Assembly: GCF_001683915.1 (NCBI RefSeq)
Contig: NZ_LXTT01000026.1
Coordinates: 62,001-126,000, forward strand
DNA length: 64,000 nt
Reading direction: 5' to 3'
DNA from: Allomuricauda sp. CP2A
Lineage (GTDB): Bacteria; Bacteroidota; Bacteroidia; Flavobacteriales; Flavobacteriaceae
In this document: positions 17,317-24,720 of the stretch, in pieces
Layout of the letters: each line of letters starts with the position of its first letter
Position numbering within the stretch: position 1 is the stretch's first letter
Position numbers and translations under genes: made by a program
The notes under the pieces: generated by a model
The model's database searches: none
What the model saw: only the letters and a program-made list of their open reading frames with translations
What the model was told of the DNA's origin: nothing

Positions 17317-17520
17317 ATGCCATATGTAAACATCAAGGTTACCGACGAACAGGTAACCCCAACCCAAAAGCGCAAATTGATCGAAGGCGTCACCCAATTG
17401 TTGGTGGACGTGCTCAACAAAAACCCCAAAACTACCCACATTGTCATTGATGAGGTTCCGATGGACAATTGGGGTTATGATGGAAAACAATATTCAGAAA
17501 CAAAAAAACAAAACGCATGA
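17317..17520 (+). CDS. 4-oxalocrotonate tautomerase family protein
   Basis: 67-aa tautomerase; after removal of Met the catalytic N-terminal Pro (MPYVNIKVTDEQ) would be exposed. The rest has the usual KRKLIEGVTQLLVDVLNKNPKTTHIVIDEV pattern of a strand-helix-strand subunit that forms a hexamer. I chose ATG 17317; an in-frame ATG at 17293 would bury the catalytic Pro and sits on the probable promoter. It overlaps the SDR start by 4 bp (ATGA). Substrate unknown; in such cassettes these enzymes isomerise keto/enol acids. Confidence 0.88.
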   Translation: MPYVNIKVTDEQVTPTQKRKLIEGVTQLLVDVLNKNPKTTHIVIDEVPMDNWGYDGKQYSETKKQNA

Positions 17521-18260
17521 AAAACAAAACAGTAATCATAACAGGAGCTTCCACCGGATTGGGAAAGGAAACAGCCCGCTATTTTTTGGAACGGGGCAGT
17601 AATGTGATCATGAATTCCTCAAATGCGGCAAATTTGGAAATGACATTCCAGTCGTTGGAGTCTCCAACCAATGCCACCTATGTTGTGGGGGATATCAGCA
17701 AACGGGAAACCGGGAAAAAACTGGCGGAAGAGGCCCTGGAAAAATTCGGTTCCATTGATGTGTTGATCAACAATGCAGGGATTTTCGCCCCAAAGCCTTT
17801 TCTGGATGTGAATGAAGCGGATCTGGAGCTTTTTTGGAAAGTGAACCTTATGGGAACCTACATCACTTCCCAGGAAGTCATCCCCCACATGATAAAGCAA
17901 GGGGGAGGTTCCATTATCAACATCGGAACGGTGTTGGTGGATCATGCCATAGATGGATTTCCGGCCACGGCACCCTTAACGAGCAAAGGTGCTATCCACG
18001 CGTTGACAAGGCAGCTCGCCGCAGAGTTTGGCAAGCAGAAGATTCGGGTGAATACCATTGCGCCGGGCATCATCAGAAGTCCTTTGCAGGGAAAAATTGG
18101 GGTTGAAGATCCCGATAGTCTTGCGGGACTCCATCTATTGAACCGCATCGGAGAAGCCCATGAGATAGCTGAGGCAGCCTACTATTTGGCTTCCGCAGAT
18201 TTCATAACTGGCGAAACCATAAATGTGGCTGGTGGGCATACCGTGGGCCACGCCATTTAA
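17517..18260 (+). CDS. SDR family oxidoreductase, atypical active site
   Basis: 247-aa short-chain dehydrogenase/reductase fold. The nucleotide-binding TGASTGLGKE (residues 9-18) and the structural NNAG (85-88) and GETINVAGG end are present. The catalytic tetrad is altered: Lys157 in APLTSKGA is kept, but the position four residues earlier that normally holds Tyr is Pro153, and the Ser of the NISS block is Thr138 (NIGT). It either uses other residues or is not a classical dehydrogenase. Translationally coupled to the tautomerase and immediately followed by the NTF2-like gene. Confidence 0.88.
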   Translation: MKNKTVIITGASTGLGKETARYFLERGSNVIMNSSNAANLEMTFQSLESPTNATYVVGDISKRETGKKLAEEALEKFGSIDVLINNAGIFAPKPFLDVNEADLELFWKVNLMGTYITSQEVIPHMIKQGGGSIINIGTVLVDHAIDGFPATAPLTSKGAIHALTRQLAAEFGKQKIRVNTIAPGIIRSPLQGKIGVEDPDSLAGLHLLNRIGEAHEIAEAAYYLASADFITGETINVAGGHTVGHAI

Positions 18261-18261
18261 A

Positions 18262-18642
18262 ATGATGATAGTTATGTTCAAAGAAAACAGGGAGGCCATA
18301 GAACAATTGATCGCAGATTACTTTGAAGGGATTTTTAAAGGCGATGTGGACAAATTGGAAAAGTGCTTCCACGAAAACGCATATTTATATGGCGACATCA
18401 AAGGAGTGGATTACTTGAAAAGTAAATCGGCCTATATTGATGGGGTCAAGAACAGACAAAGCCCCAAAGCATTGGGAGAAGAATGCAAAATGGGGATTAT
18501 CGGAATCGATATTTTGGGAAAGGCGGCCATGGCCAAACTGCATGTGCCCTTCTCGGGATATAATTATTATGATTACCTGTCACTGGCCAAGATTGCGGGG
18601 GAATGGAAAATAGTCAATAAGGTTTTTACACATGTTGACTAG
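18262..18642 (+). CDS. Nuclear transport factor 2-like / putative lumazine-binding protein
   Basis: 126-aa cone-shaped NTF2-like fold: a long N-terminal helix (REAIEQLIADYFEGIFKGDVDKLEKCFHENA), then strands ending in the typical YYDYLSLAKIAGEWKIVNKVFTH. This matches the Pfam 'putative lumazine-binding' group of secreted-enzyme relatives without a signal peptide. It starts 1 bp after the SDR stop (ATG 18262), the third gene of the tautomerase-SDR cassette, and is followed by a terminator. Ligand or reaction unknown. Confidence 0.85.
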   Translation: MMIVMFKENREAIEQLIADYFEGIFKGDVDKLEKCFHENAYLYGDIKGVDYLKSKSAYIDGVKNRQSPKALGEECKMGIIGIDILGKAAMAKLHVPFSGYNYYDYLSLAKIAGEWKIVNKVFTHVD

Positions 18643-18665
18643 ATTTTGATTTTAGATGTAGTGTT

Positions 18666-18710
18666 AATTGGAGCGGCTTGGATAACGATCTGGGCCGCTT
18701 CAATTTTTTT
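18666..18710 (+). terminator. Strong rho-independent terminator
   Basis: AATTGGAGCGGC (18666-18677) pairs with GCCGCTTCAATT (18694-18705) over 12 bp with one G-T wobble, followed by a T-run to 18710. It closes the pepP-to-NTF2 gene group. Confidence 0.85.
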
Positions 18711-18716
18711 AAATCG

Positions 18717-18724
18717 TACCTTTG
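18717..18724 (+). promoter_or_regulatory. TAnnTTTG promoter element before the small membrane ORF
   Basis: TACCTTTG directly after the terminator at 18666-18710. It ends only 3 bp before ATG 18728, which would imply a leaderless transcript, or favours the in-frame ATG at 18770. No good -33 TTG is seen. Confidence 0.4.
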
Positions 18725-18727
18725 AGT

Positions 18728-18898
18728 ATGCTGTTTGCCATACTCCAACAACCTGATATCCAAAAAAAGATGGAACAAGCCCCGGACAGTGCCTACGAAA
18801 TTGGCGTTGTCATTGGAAGCTATTTGCCCTTTGTGGTGTTGGCCGGAATTGCGTATGCCATTTACTACTTCAATAAAAAGAAGCGGGGATCGGAATAA
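18728..18898 (+). CDS. Small single-pass membrane protein, 56 aa (unknown function)
   Basis: ATG 18728 to TAA 18896-18898. A polar N-terminal part (QQPDIQKKMEQAPDSAYEIG) is followed by one transmembrane helix (VVIGSYLPFVVLAGIAYAIYYF) and a basic tail NKKKRGSE. An in-frame ATG at 18770 gives a 42-aa version that keeps the whole helix and lies at a better distance from the TACCTTTG element. The clean membrane-then-positive-tail topology, own promoter element and position between a terminator and the next gene support a real gene. I do not recognise a family. Confidence 0.6.
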   Translation: MLFAILQQPDIQKKMEQAPDSAYEIGVVIGSYLPFVVLAGIAYAIYYFNKKKRGSE

Positions 18899-18984
18899 AG
18901 AATAGTTGACCTTTATAATATTTCACAAATTGTAACTGAATTGCTGTTGGTTCGTCATAATAGAAACCGATACATTCACCAACC

Positions 18985-19863
18985 ATGCAGAAAATAATTG
19001 CCACAGTTTTCCTTTTCAGTGCGCTTATTACCTATTCCCAAAACCCAGTTTCCAAACAAATCCAAGTGCCTTTTGTCTTGACGCCCGAAGGACACATTAT
19101 CGTTCAGGCCAAAGTAAACGGTGTTGATGGCACCTTTATTTTTGATACAGGGGCAGGCATCAATTTAATGACCCAAAAATTTGCTGATAAAGTCGGGAAT
19201 CTTGAAGAAACCCATCACTTTTATACCGGACATCGTGCTACCGGAGAAGCACTTCAGGCCAATCTTTGGAATTACAATACATTGCAAATTGGAAGCTTTA
19301 CAGAACCCGATGGACAAACAGCCGTTTTCAATTTTGATTTCCCATTGGATGGACTCATTTCATTGACGCCTTTTAAAGACCAACCCTTCACCATAGATTT
19401 TGGGAATAAGGTTTTAACCCTTGAATCGCCACAATCCTTGCAAAAAGTCCGCTCCGAAGCAGATTTTGAAATGCCACTTGCCATCACCAATGACAGAAAT
19501 ATCAATATAGACATGGCTACACCCGTTCTTTTGAATGACAGCTTAGAATTGCTCGTGGGATTGGATACCGGTGCCGGGTTTGGGGTCTACCGGTTCAGTT
19601 CAAGATACATGGAGACCTTGGGCGTGGATTCCTCCCAAGTAAAAAAGGAGTTTCGGTCAAGCCCTTTCAACCCAAATGAAGGCAACACGTATTATTTTAC
19701 CAAACTTGATAAACTGTCCAATTTGAGCAAAAAGTCTTCAGTCCAAGATTTCATCGCCACCTTTATTGATGGGTTGATCTATGAAGGGATCATGGGATTG
19801 GAATGGATTGGTCAAAAAATCACAATTGATCTTCCCAATCAAAAATTGATCGTTAAAAAATAG
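18985..19863 (+). CDS. Retropepsin-like aspartyl protease family protein, exported
   Basis: 292 aa with an N-terminal signal peptide (MQKIIATVFLFSALITYSQ). Two catalytic-type motifs are present: FDTGAG (Asp54) and GLDTGAG (about residue 195), so one chain carries both Asp-Thr-Gly halves as in pepsin-like enzymes, although each half looks retropepsin-like. It is probably periplasmic or surface-linked. The gene is monocistronic; the substrate is unknown. Single-chain double-DTG proteins of this kind are frequent in Flavobacteriaceae. Confidence 0.88.
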   Translation: MQKIIATVFLFSALITYSQNPVSKQIQVPFVLTPEGHIIVQAKVNGVDGTFIFDTGAGINLMTQKFADKVGNLEETHHFYTGHRATGEALQANLWNYNTLQIGSFTEPDGQTAVFNFDFPLDGLISLTPFKDQPFTIDFGNKVLTLESPQSLQKVRSEADFEMPLAITNDRNINIDMATPVLLNDSLELLVGLDTGAGFGVYRFSSRYMETLGVDSSQVKKEFRSSPFNPNEGNTYYFTKLDKLSNLSKKSSVQDFIATFIDGLIYEGIMGLEWIGQKITIDLPNQKLIVKK

Positions 19864-19901
19864 CAACCTCAATCTGCTCCAATCTTGGTACCTTTAGTAC
19901 T

Positions 19902-20816
19902 ATGAAAATTTTTATCATTGGTGCCGGGGCTGTGGGCAAGGCACTTGCCGTATCCTTACATCAAGCAGGGAAAGAAGTGGAGTTGATCCGCGGCCATTTG
20001 GACGATGGAACCCCGCATATGGAAAACATCGGGGTGGACCTATTGGATGGCCCCACCCTAGAAGCTGAAATCATGGTCAGTACGCTCAATAACCATACTC
20101 ACTTGGAGGGGCTTGTGGTGTTGACCAGCAAATCATTCGGAAACAAAACCTTATCTGAAAAACTGGAGCCAAAGATTGGGGATTCACCCATTATTCTTTT
20201 ACAAAATGGGCTGGGTGTGGAACAACCTTTTTTGGAAAAGCATTTTCCGGAAATCTTTCGGTGTGTCCTTTTTATGACCAGCCAGAATAGTGCGCCGAAC
20301 ACCATAAGTTATAAACCTGTGGCCCCGTCGCCCATAGGGGTCATACAGCAAAAGAACACCGCTTTGGAAAACATTGTAGCCACGCTGGACACTCCCAATT
20401 TTAGGTTTGTGGCCGAAAAGAACATCCAACGCATCATTTGGAAAAAGGCCATTGCCAATTGCGTGTTCAATTCCATTTGCCCCTTGTTGGAGACTGACAA
20501 CGGCATATTCCATAGAGATAAGGCTGTGTTCGCCATTGCACAACGGGTTATTGTGGAATGTGCCACTATTGCCAATAAAAAAGGAATTGATTTGGGAACC
20601 TCCGAACTGGAAGATCAAGTATTGATGATTAGTCGTATGTCTGATGGACAACTCATTTCCACCCTTCAGGACATCAACAACAAAAGGGAAACGGAGATTG
20701 ACACCCTGAATTTTGAGATCTATAGAATGGCACAGGCCATGAACCTTTCGCACAAAGTAAAGGAAACCCGGTTGCTGGGTGAATTGGTAAAAGTCAAATC
20801 CGAATTGCACCGTTGA
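19902..20816 (+). CDS. panE: 2-dehydropantoate 2-reductase (ketopantoate reductase)
   Basis: NADPH-dependent reductase that converts ketopantoate to pantoate in coenzyme A synthesis, 304 aa. The N-terminus is the dinucleotide motif IIGAGAVGKALAVSLHQAG. The ApbA/PanE features LLQNGLGVE, an active Lys candidate in IIWKKAIANCVFNSICPLL and the C-terminal KRETEIDTLNFEIYRMAQ are visible. Start ATG 19902. Other ApbA-family enzymes share these motifs, so the substrate is probable rather than certain. Confidence 0.85.
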   Translation: MKIFIIGAGAVGKALAVSLHQAGKEVELIRGHLDDGTPHMENIGVDLLDGPTLEAEIMVSTLNNHTHLEGLVVLTSKSFGNKTLSEKLEPKIGDSPIILLQNGLGVEQPFLEKHFPEIFRCVLFMTSQNSAPNTISYKPVAPSPIGVIQQKNTALENIVATLDTPNFRFVAEKNIQRIIWKKAIANCVFNSICPLLETDNGIFHRDKAVFAIAQRVIVECATIANKKGIDLGTSELEDQVLMISRMSDGQLISTLQDINNKRETEIDTLNFEIYRMAQAMNLSHKVKETRLLGELVKVKSELHR

Positions 20817-20838
20817 AGAACACATAAATGGCTCGCCT

Positions 20839-21174
20839 ATGGGAAAGTTATTCTGGATAAAATTAGTGCACACCTTGATTTGGGCATTTTTTGTGGTTGT
20901 GATTTTCTATGTGCTGTTTTCTGGAATCACAGGAAACATCAATACCTACACCTGGGTGGGCATAGCCTTGGTGATCGGGGAAGGATTGGTTCTTTTGATT
21001 TTTAAAATGTTCTGCCCACTCACTTTGATGGCCCGGAAATATTCGGATTCCACAAAGGACAATTTTGATATTTTTTTGCCCAATGGGTTGGCCAAAAACA
21101 ACAAGCTGATTTTCACCTCCATTTTTTTGATTGGTTTTGTGCTCGTTTTAGTGCGAACCTTTTTCGGAGAATAG
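20839..21174 (+). CDS. Small membrane protein, 111 aa, DUF2784-like appearance
   Basis: Three hydrophobic segments: IKLVHTLIWAFFVVVIFYVLF, TWVGIALVIGEGLVLLIF and LIFTSIFLIGFVLVLVRTFF. The conserved-looking FCPLTLMARKYSD loop recalls the WxCPLT motif of DUF2784-type proteins. The gene lies 22 bp after panE on the same strand and may be co-transcribed with it. Function unknown. Confidence 0.75.
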   Translation: MGKLFWIKLVHTLIWAFFVVVIFYVLFSGITGNINTYTWVGIALVIGEGLVLLIFKMFCPLTLMARKYSDSTKDNFDIFLPNGLAKNNKLIFTSIFLIGFVLVLVRTFFGE

Positions 21175-21227
21175 CTTTTTTGGGTTTTGAAAAAAAATGG
21201 AATTAAAGTGTTATTTTTCAAGGTATT

Positions 21228-21911
21228 ATGGAAAACATCAAAATGGACAAATTAATTGAGCTGCTCAAAACCCACATCCAAAATAGGGATGCAGACAAGG
21301 CTCTTGGCTTGATCCAAAACCACCCGGAAGTCATCAATCTTGAAGATGAAAACGGAAGCTCCGGTCTCATGCTCCTTGCGTACAGCGGATTCAAGGATGC
21401 TTTTGCCGAAGCAGTTTTGTTGAAGACCACATTTTCGTTTCATGAGGCCATTGTTTGCGGCAAGAAGGATATCGTTGCCCAGTTTTTGGGGCAGTCCGAA
21501 TCTGATTGGGCCAACACCCATTCCAAAGATGGGTTTGCCCCATTGTCCCTGGCTGCTTTTTTTGATCAAACTGATATAGCTCTCCTTTTATTGGATAAGG
21601 AGGCCGACCCCAATTTGGCGGCTACCAATCCCACGAAGGTTAATGCTTTGCATTCTGCCGTGGCCAAGGAAAATGTGGAGTTGTGCAAAATCCTTCTGGA
21701 AAAGGGCGCGAATGTAAACGCAAGACAAATGCAAAATGTGACCGCTTTGCATTCCGCGGTACATCGTGGCAATCTGGAACTTACCAAATTGCTGGTGGAA
21801 CACGGAGCCGACCCCAGTTTACAAATGGACAATGGCAATACGGCACTGATCATTGCCAATCGGGAAGGGCATGGGTTGGTGAAAGCCTATTTGTTGGAGC
21901 ATCAGAACTGA
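21228..21911 (+). CDS. Ankyrin-repeat protein
   Basis: 227-aa cytoplasmic protein with at least four ankyrin repeats: DGFAPLSLAAFFDQTDIALLLL, then KVNALHSAVAKENVELCKILLEKGANVN, NVTALHSAVHRGNLELTKLLVEHGADP and GNTALIIANREGHGLVKAYLL (quoted in parts). The N-terminal third carries a degenerate repeat. No enzyme domain, signal peptide or membrane segment is visible. It is likely a protein-binding module; the partner is unknown. The next gene differs sharply in composition. Confidence 0.88.
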   Translation: MENIKMDKLIELLKTHIQNRDADKALGLIQNHPEVINLEDENGSSGLMLLAYSGFKDAFAEAVLLKTTFSFHEAIVCGKKDIVAQFLGQSESDWANTHSKDGFAPLSLAAFFDQTDIALLLLDKEADPNLAATNPTKVNALHSAVAKENVELCKILLEKGANVNARQMQNVTALHSAVHRGNLELTKLLVEHGADPSLQMDNGNTALIIANREGHGLVKAYLLEHQN

Positions 21912-22055
21912 TGTCACTTTAGGTAGGGGATTTTTAGGGCAGGAAACGTTAACTTTACTTACCTGTGTTGAACATGATTTAGCATTGGCCGATTTAATTT
22001 TTTAAAAACGAATAATATCGTAGAACGTTGCACGTAATTTGAACATACAGAATAG

Positions 22056-22772
22056 ATGGTAGAAAAAACAGACGAATTAGATAATTATTTAGATAGTCAT
22101 TACATACATCGAAGTAATTGGTTGCGTGCTGCTGTCCTTGGAGCTAATGATGGAATTTTATCAACTGCAAGTATTGCGATTGGGGTATCTGCTGCAAGTG
22201 ATATGCGAGAACCTGTTATTTTGGCAACATTAGCCGGACTGGTCGCTGGCGCCTTATCAATGGCAGCTGGAGAATATGTTTCAGTAAGCTCACAAACAGA
22301 TGTTGAAATAGCAGACATCAAACGTGAAAAGCAAGAGCTAAATGAAATGCCTGAAATCGAATTACAAAGACTAGCGGAAATTTATGAAAAAAGAGGTCTC
22401 AAAAAAGAAACTGCCTTAACTGTAGCCCAAGAATTAACGGAACACGACGCGCTTGGAGCACATATTAGAGATGAACTAGGAATTAATGAAATTAGTCAAG
22501 CTAAACCTATACAAGCTGCATTTGCTTCCGGTGCAGCATTTACAGTTGGGGGATTGCTCCCTTTTTTAGTAACGCTATTTCTTCCTTTAAAGAGTATGGA
22601 ATATTCTCTTTATGGTTTTGCACTATTTTTTTTAATAGTTTTAGGTGCATTAGCTGCAAGAACAGGGGGCTCAAGTATTGGAAAAGCAATTGTCCGAATT
22701 ACATTTTGGGGAACAGTAGCAATGGGGCTTACCGCTCTTGTTGGTTATTTATTCAATGTGAATGTTGGATAA
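22056..22772 (+). CDS. VIT1/CCC1-family transporter (iron/manganese)
   Basis: 238-aa integral membrane protein of the VIT/CCC1 family, which exports Fe2+ or Mn2+ from the cytosol. The N-terminal SNWLRAAVLGANDGILSTASIAIGV is the family signature with the metal-facing Asp. A further conserved block is LSMAAGEYVSVSSQTDVEIADI, followed by the cytoplasmic helix loop with several Glu and three C-terminal membrane helices. Codon use is clearly unlike its neighbours: many TTA leucines and ATT, AAA and GAA codons in an AT-richer stretch, which suggests acquisition by transfer. A metal-detoxification role is inferred from the family. Confidence 0.88.
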   Translation: MVEKTDELDNYLDSHYIHRSNWLRAAVLGANDGILSTASIAIGVSAASDMREPVILATLAGLVAGALSMAAGEYVSVSSQTDVEIADIKREKQELNEMPEIELQRLAEIYEKRGLKKETALTVAQELTEHDALGAHIRDELGINEISQAKPIQAAFASGAAFTVGGLLPFLVTLFLPLKSMEYSLYGFALFFLIVLGALAARTGGSSIGKAIVRITFWGTVAMGLTALVGYLFNVNVG

Positions 22773-22808
22773 AAAGCTATATATGAGCACGATAAGTTAG
22801 CCCTCAAA

Positions 22809-24080
22809 TCACTCCACCCACCTCTCCATTACATTCCCTACCACAAAAGCAAACAAAGCTGGCAGCACCCAACCCAATTGGTATTGGGTCAAGGGGAGCC
22901 ATTCAGGGTAAAGTTCTGAAGTCAATGCAACACCAAGGGTGCCCAAAAAATCAGGGATGCTAAAGATGATAGTTGTAATTACCACCCACTTGAAGACGGT
23001 GGTAGAGGTCCACTTTTCGGGGAGTACGTTCAACAGGATCAACACAATCGTTATGGGATAAATAAACATGAGCGCTGGCAGGGCCACCGCAATAATATAC
23101 CCCACATTAAACTGCCCCATGAGCACGCCCAGCACACATCCGGTCAAGGCGGTAATCCGGTAGGCCAGATTGGAATTGTTGAACCGTCCTCTAATAAAAT
23201 CCGAAGTACCCGTAACAATCCCCACAGCGGTGGTAAAGCAGGCCAAGCTTACCAAAAGGCTCAAAAATAGGGTGGCGGTGTTGCCCAAGGTTTCGGTGCT
23301 GATGCCACTTAAAAGTGCGGTACGGGAAATGTCAGCAGCAAAAACATCACTAAACAAGGCCCCGGTCAGAATAAGTCCGGCGTAGACGAGGAACAACCCC
23401 AAACCCGCCCAAAACCCCGCCTTTCGGATAAGGCTTTTTTTGGCCTCGTAGCTGGCGGACTTGTCCTTTATGTTGATGGAAATAATAATGACCGCACCCA
23501 CCACCACGGCCCCGATAGCATCAAAGGTTTGGTAGCCTTCCAAAATCCCGGCGCTCAAAGGATTTTGAATCGTGGAAGCGGAAAAATCAAAATCCAAAGT
23601 ACCCATGGCGGTGGCTACAATCAGCAACAGGATGATAAGGATGCCCGGGGTGAGCAGCTTGCCCACCAAATCCAAAACTTTAGATCGATTGATGACAAAA
23701 ACGAAGACCAGACCAAAGTAAATAAGACTGGTCAGTAATGAAGAAGAATCCCATATAGGTTGAATGGCCATTTCATGGGTTACCGATGCCGTTCTTGGAG
23801 AGGGCAGGGCAACGGCAATGCCATAGATCAAAAAGCAATACACCAAACTGAAAGTGGGGGACACTTTCTTGGCGAAATCGAACAAGGTGCCTTGAAGTCG
23901 GGCATGGGCCAAAATACCCAGAATGGGAATCAACACTGCGGACAGACAAAAACCTAATGTAACCAACCACCATGAGTTGCCCGATTTGAATCCCAACAGT
24001 GGGGGGAGGATGAGGTTGCCGGCACCAAAAAAAAGGGAAAAAAGGGCAAACGCGGTAATTGTTAACGTTTTTTTGTTCAT
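22809..24080 (-). CDS. brnQ: Branched-chain amino acid transport system II carrier protein (BrnQ)
   Basis: Inner-membrane symporter for Leu, Ile and Val of the LIVCS family, 423 aa with about twelve hydrophobic segments. The N-terminal ALFSLFFGAGNLILPPLLG is the family signature, followed by VYCFLIYGIAVALPSPRTASVTHE. I used ATG at 24078-24080 (MNKKTLTITA); the longer frame adds a tail that does not look conserved. It is convergent with the VIT1 gene with only a 36-bp gap. Confidence 0.92.
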   Translation of the reverse strand: MNKKTLTITAFALFSLFFGAGNLILPPLLGFKSGNSWWLVTLGFCLSAVLIPILGILAHARLQGTLFDFAKKVSPTFSLVYCFLIYGIAVALPSPRTASVTHEMAIQPIWDSSSLLTSLIYFGLVFVFVINRSKVLDLVGKLLTPGILIILLLIVATAMGTLDFDFSASTIQNPLSAGILEGYQTFDAIGAVVVGAVIIISINIKDKSASYEAKKSLIRKAGFWAGLGLFLVYAGLILTGALFSDVFAADISRTALLSGISTETLGNTATLFLSLLVSLACFTTAVGIVTGTSDFIRGRFNNSNLAYRITALTGCVLGVLMGQFNVGYIIAVALPALMFIYPITIVLILLNVLPEKWTSTTVFKWVVITTIIFSIPDFLGTLGVALTSELYPEWLPLTQYQLGWVLPALFAFVVGNVMERWVE

Positions 24081-24161
24081 AAGGTGTTGATAATTATCAA
24101 GCAATGTAGTATATTTCGAAGGCGCAGTTCAACGAAAATAATTGACTTTTTGACGATTATA

Positions 24162-24180
24162 GTGTATTTCATCGAAAAAA
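24162..24180. promoter_or_regulatory. Copy 1 of a 19-bp element, GTGyATTTCATCGAAAAAA
   Basis: GTGTATTTCATCGAAAAAA here and GTGCATTTCATCGAAAAAA at 38262-38280 differ in a single base. Both lie in intergenic regions with divergently oriented genes. The TTTC-ATC-GAAA core is an imperfect palindrome. A regulator binding site is the simplest explanation; it is inferred. Confidence 0.5.
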
Positions 24181-24342
24181 AGTCTTTAGGGAAATCTGAG
24201 CAAAATAAAAAGTTATCAACATTCGTTCAAAAAGAAAACCATTCAACAAAAACCAAACGTATAACAAAAAATTACTATTAATCCACATGGCATTTTTCAC
24301 GATTCCCCAAATCGCAGGGATGCACCCAAACAAAACCGGCTT

Positions 24343-24597
24343 ATGAAAACTACTACCACCCACCATGGCAACAAAATCTCTTCTTTATTCTGCAACGTAT
24401 TTGGCCACCACTACGTGGTTTCCAAAAAAGTGACACAGCACATTAAGGAATACAAATGTATTCATTGTCAAAAAGAGGTCACCACTGATGTTAGTGGAAA
24501 ACTTTCTGCACTGACCCCGCAGATGCAGGAAATCAACAACACTTTGGAAGACATGTACAGAAAACGAAGGACCAAATTGGTACAGCGCGTAGCATAA
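24343..24597 (+). CDS. Small zinc-ribbon-like protein, 84 aa
   Basis: Probable metal-binding small protein of unknown role. Cys17 and His22 or His23 in LFCNVFGHHY, together with Cys39 and Cys42 in YKCIHCQKE, form a plausible C-H...C-x2-C zinc site, somewhat like the DUF1660 phage-type zinc proteins, though no phage genes are adjacent. The rest is helical with Glu and Arg (QEINNTLEDMYRKRRTKL). The gene lies in a wide divergent gap with brnQ that contains the shared 19-bp element. Confidence 0.7.
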   Translation: MKTTTTHHGNKISSLFCNVFGHHYVVSKKVTQHIKEYKCIHCQKEVTTDVSGKLSALTPQMQEINNTLEDMYRKRRTKLVQRVA

Positions 24598-24628
24598 CCA
24601 ATTTTCCAATAAAAGTTTTTACGGTCTA

Positions 24629-24716
24629 TCCCGAAAACTTAAGTAAGTACCTACTGCTATACAGGTCGCGTGCCCCAAGACCATGAAGTGGATACCCTTG
24701 ATTTTCGGGATTTTTT
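24629..24716 (+). terminator. Possible long-range hairpin with T-run after the zinc-ribbon gene
   Basis: TCCCGAAAA (24629-24637) is perfectly complementary to TTTTCGGGA (24702-24710), followed by six T. The 64-nt loop is long for a classical terminator. It may mark a structured 3' UTR or a shared end with thiL, whose stop lies at 24721 on the other strand. Confidence 0.4.
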
Positions 24717-24720
24717 GTGC

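Noticed and set aside
20199-20873. 224-codon open frame on the minus strand across panE
   Set aside because: Overlaps a conserved reductase; no domain or start signal on the minus strand.
24598-24720. TPP riboswitch near thiL
   Set aside because: The gap lies downstream of thiL, not upstream, and no THI-box conserved sequences are seen; the upstream region of thiL is too short.
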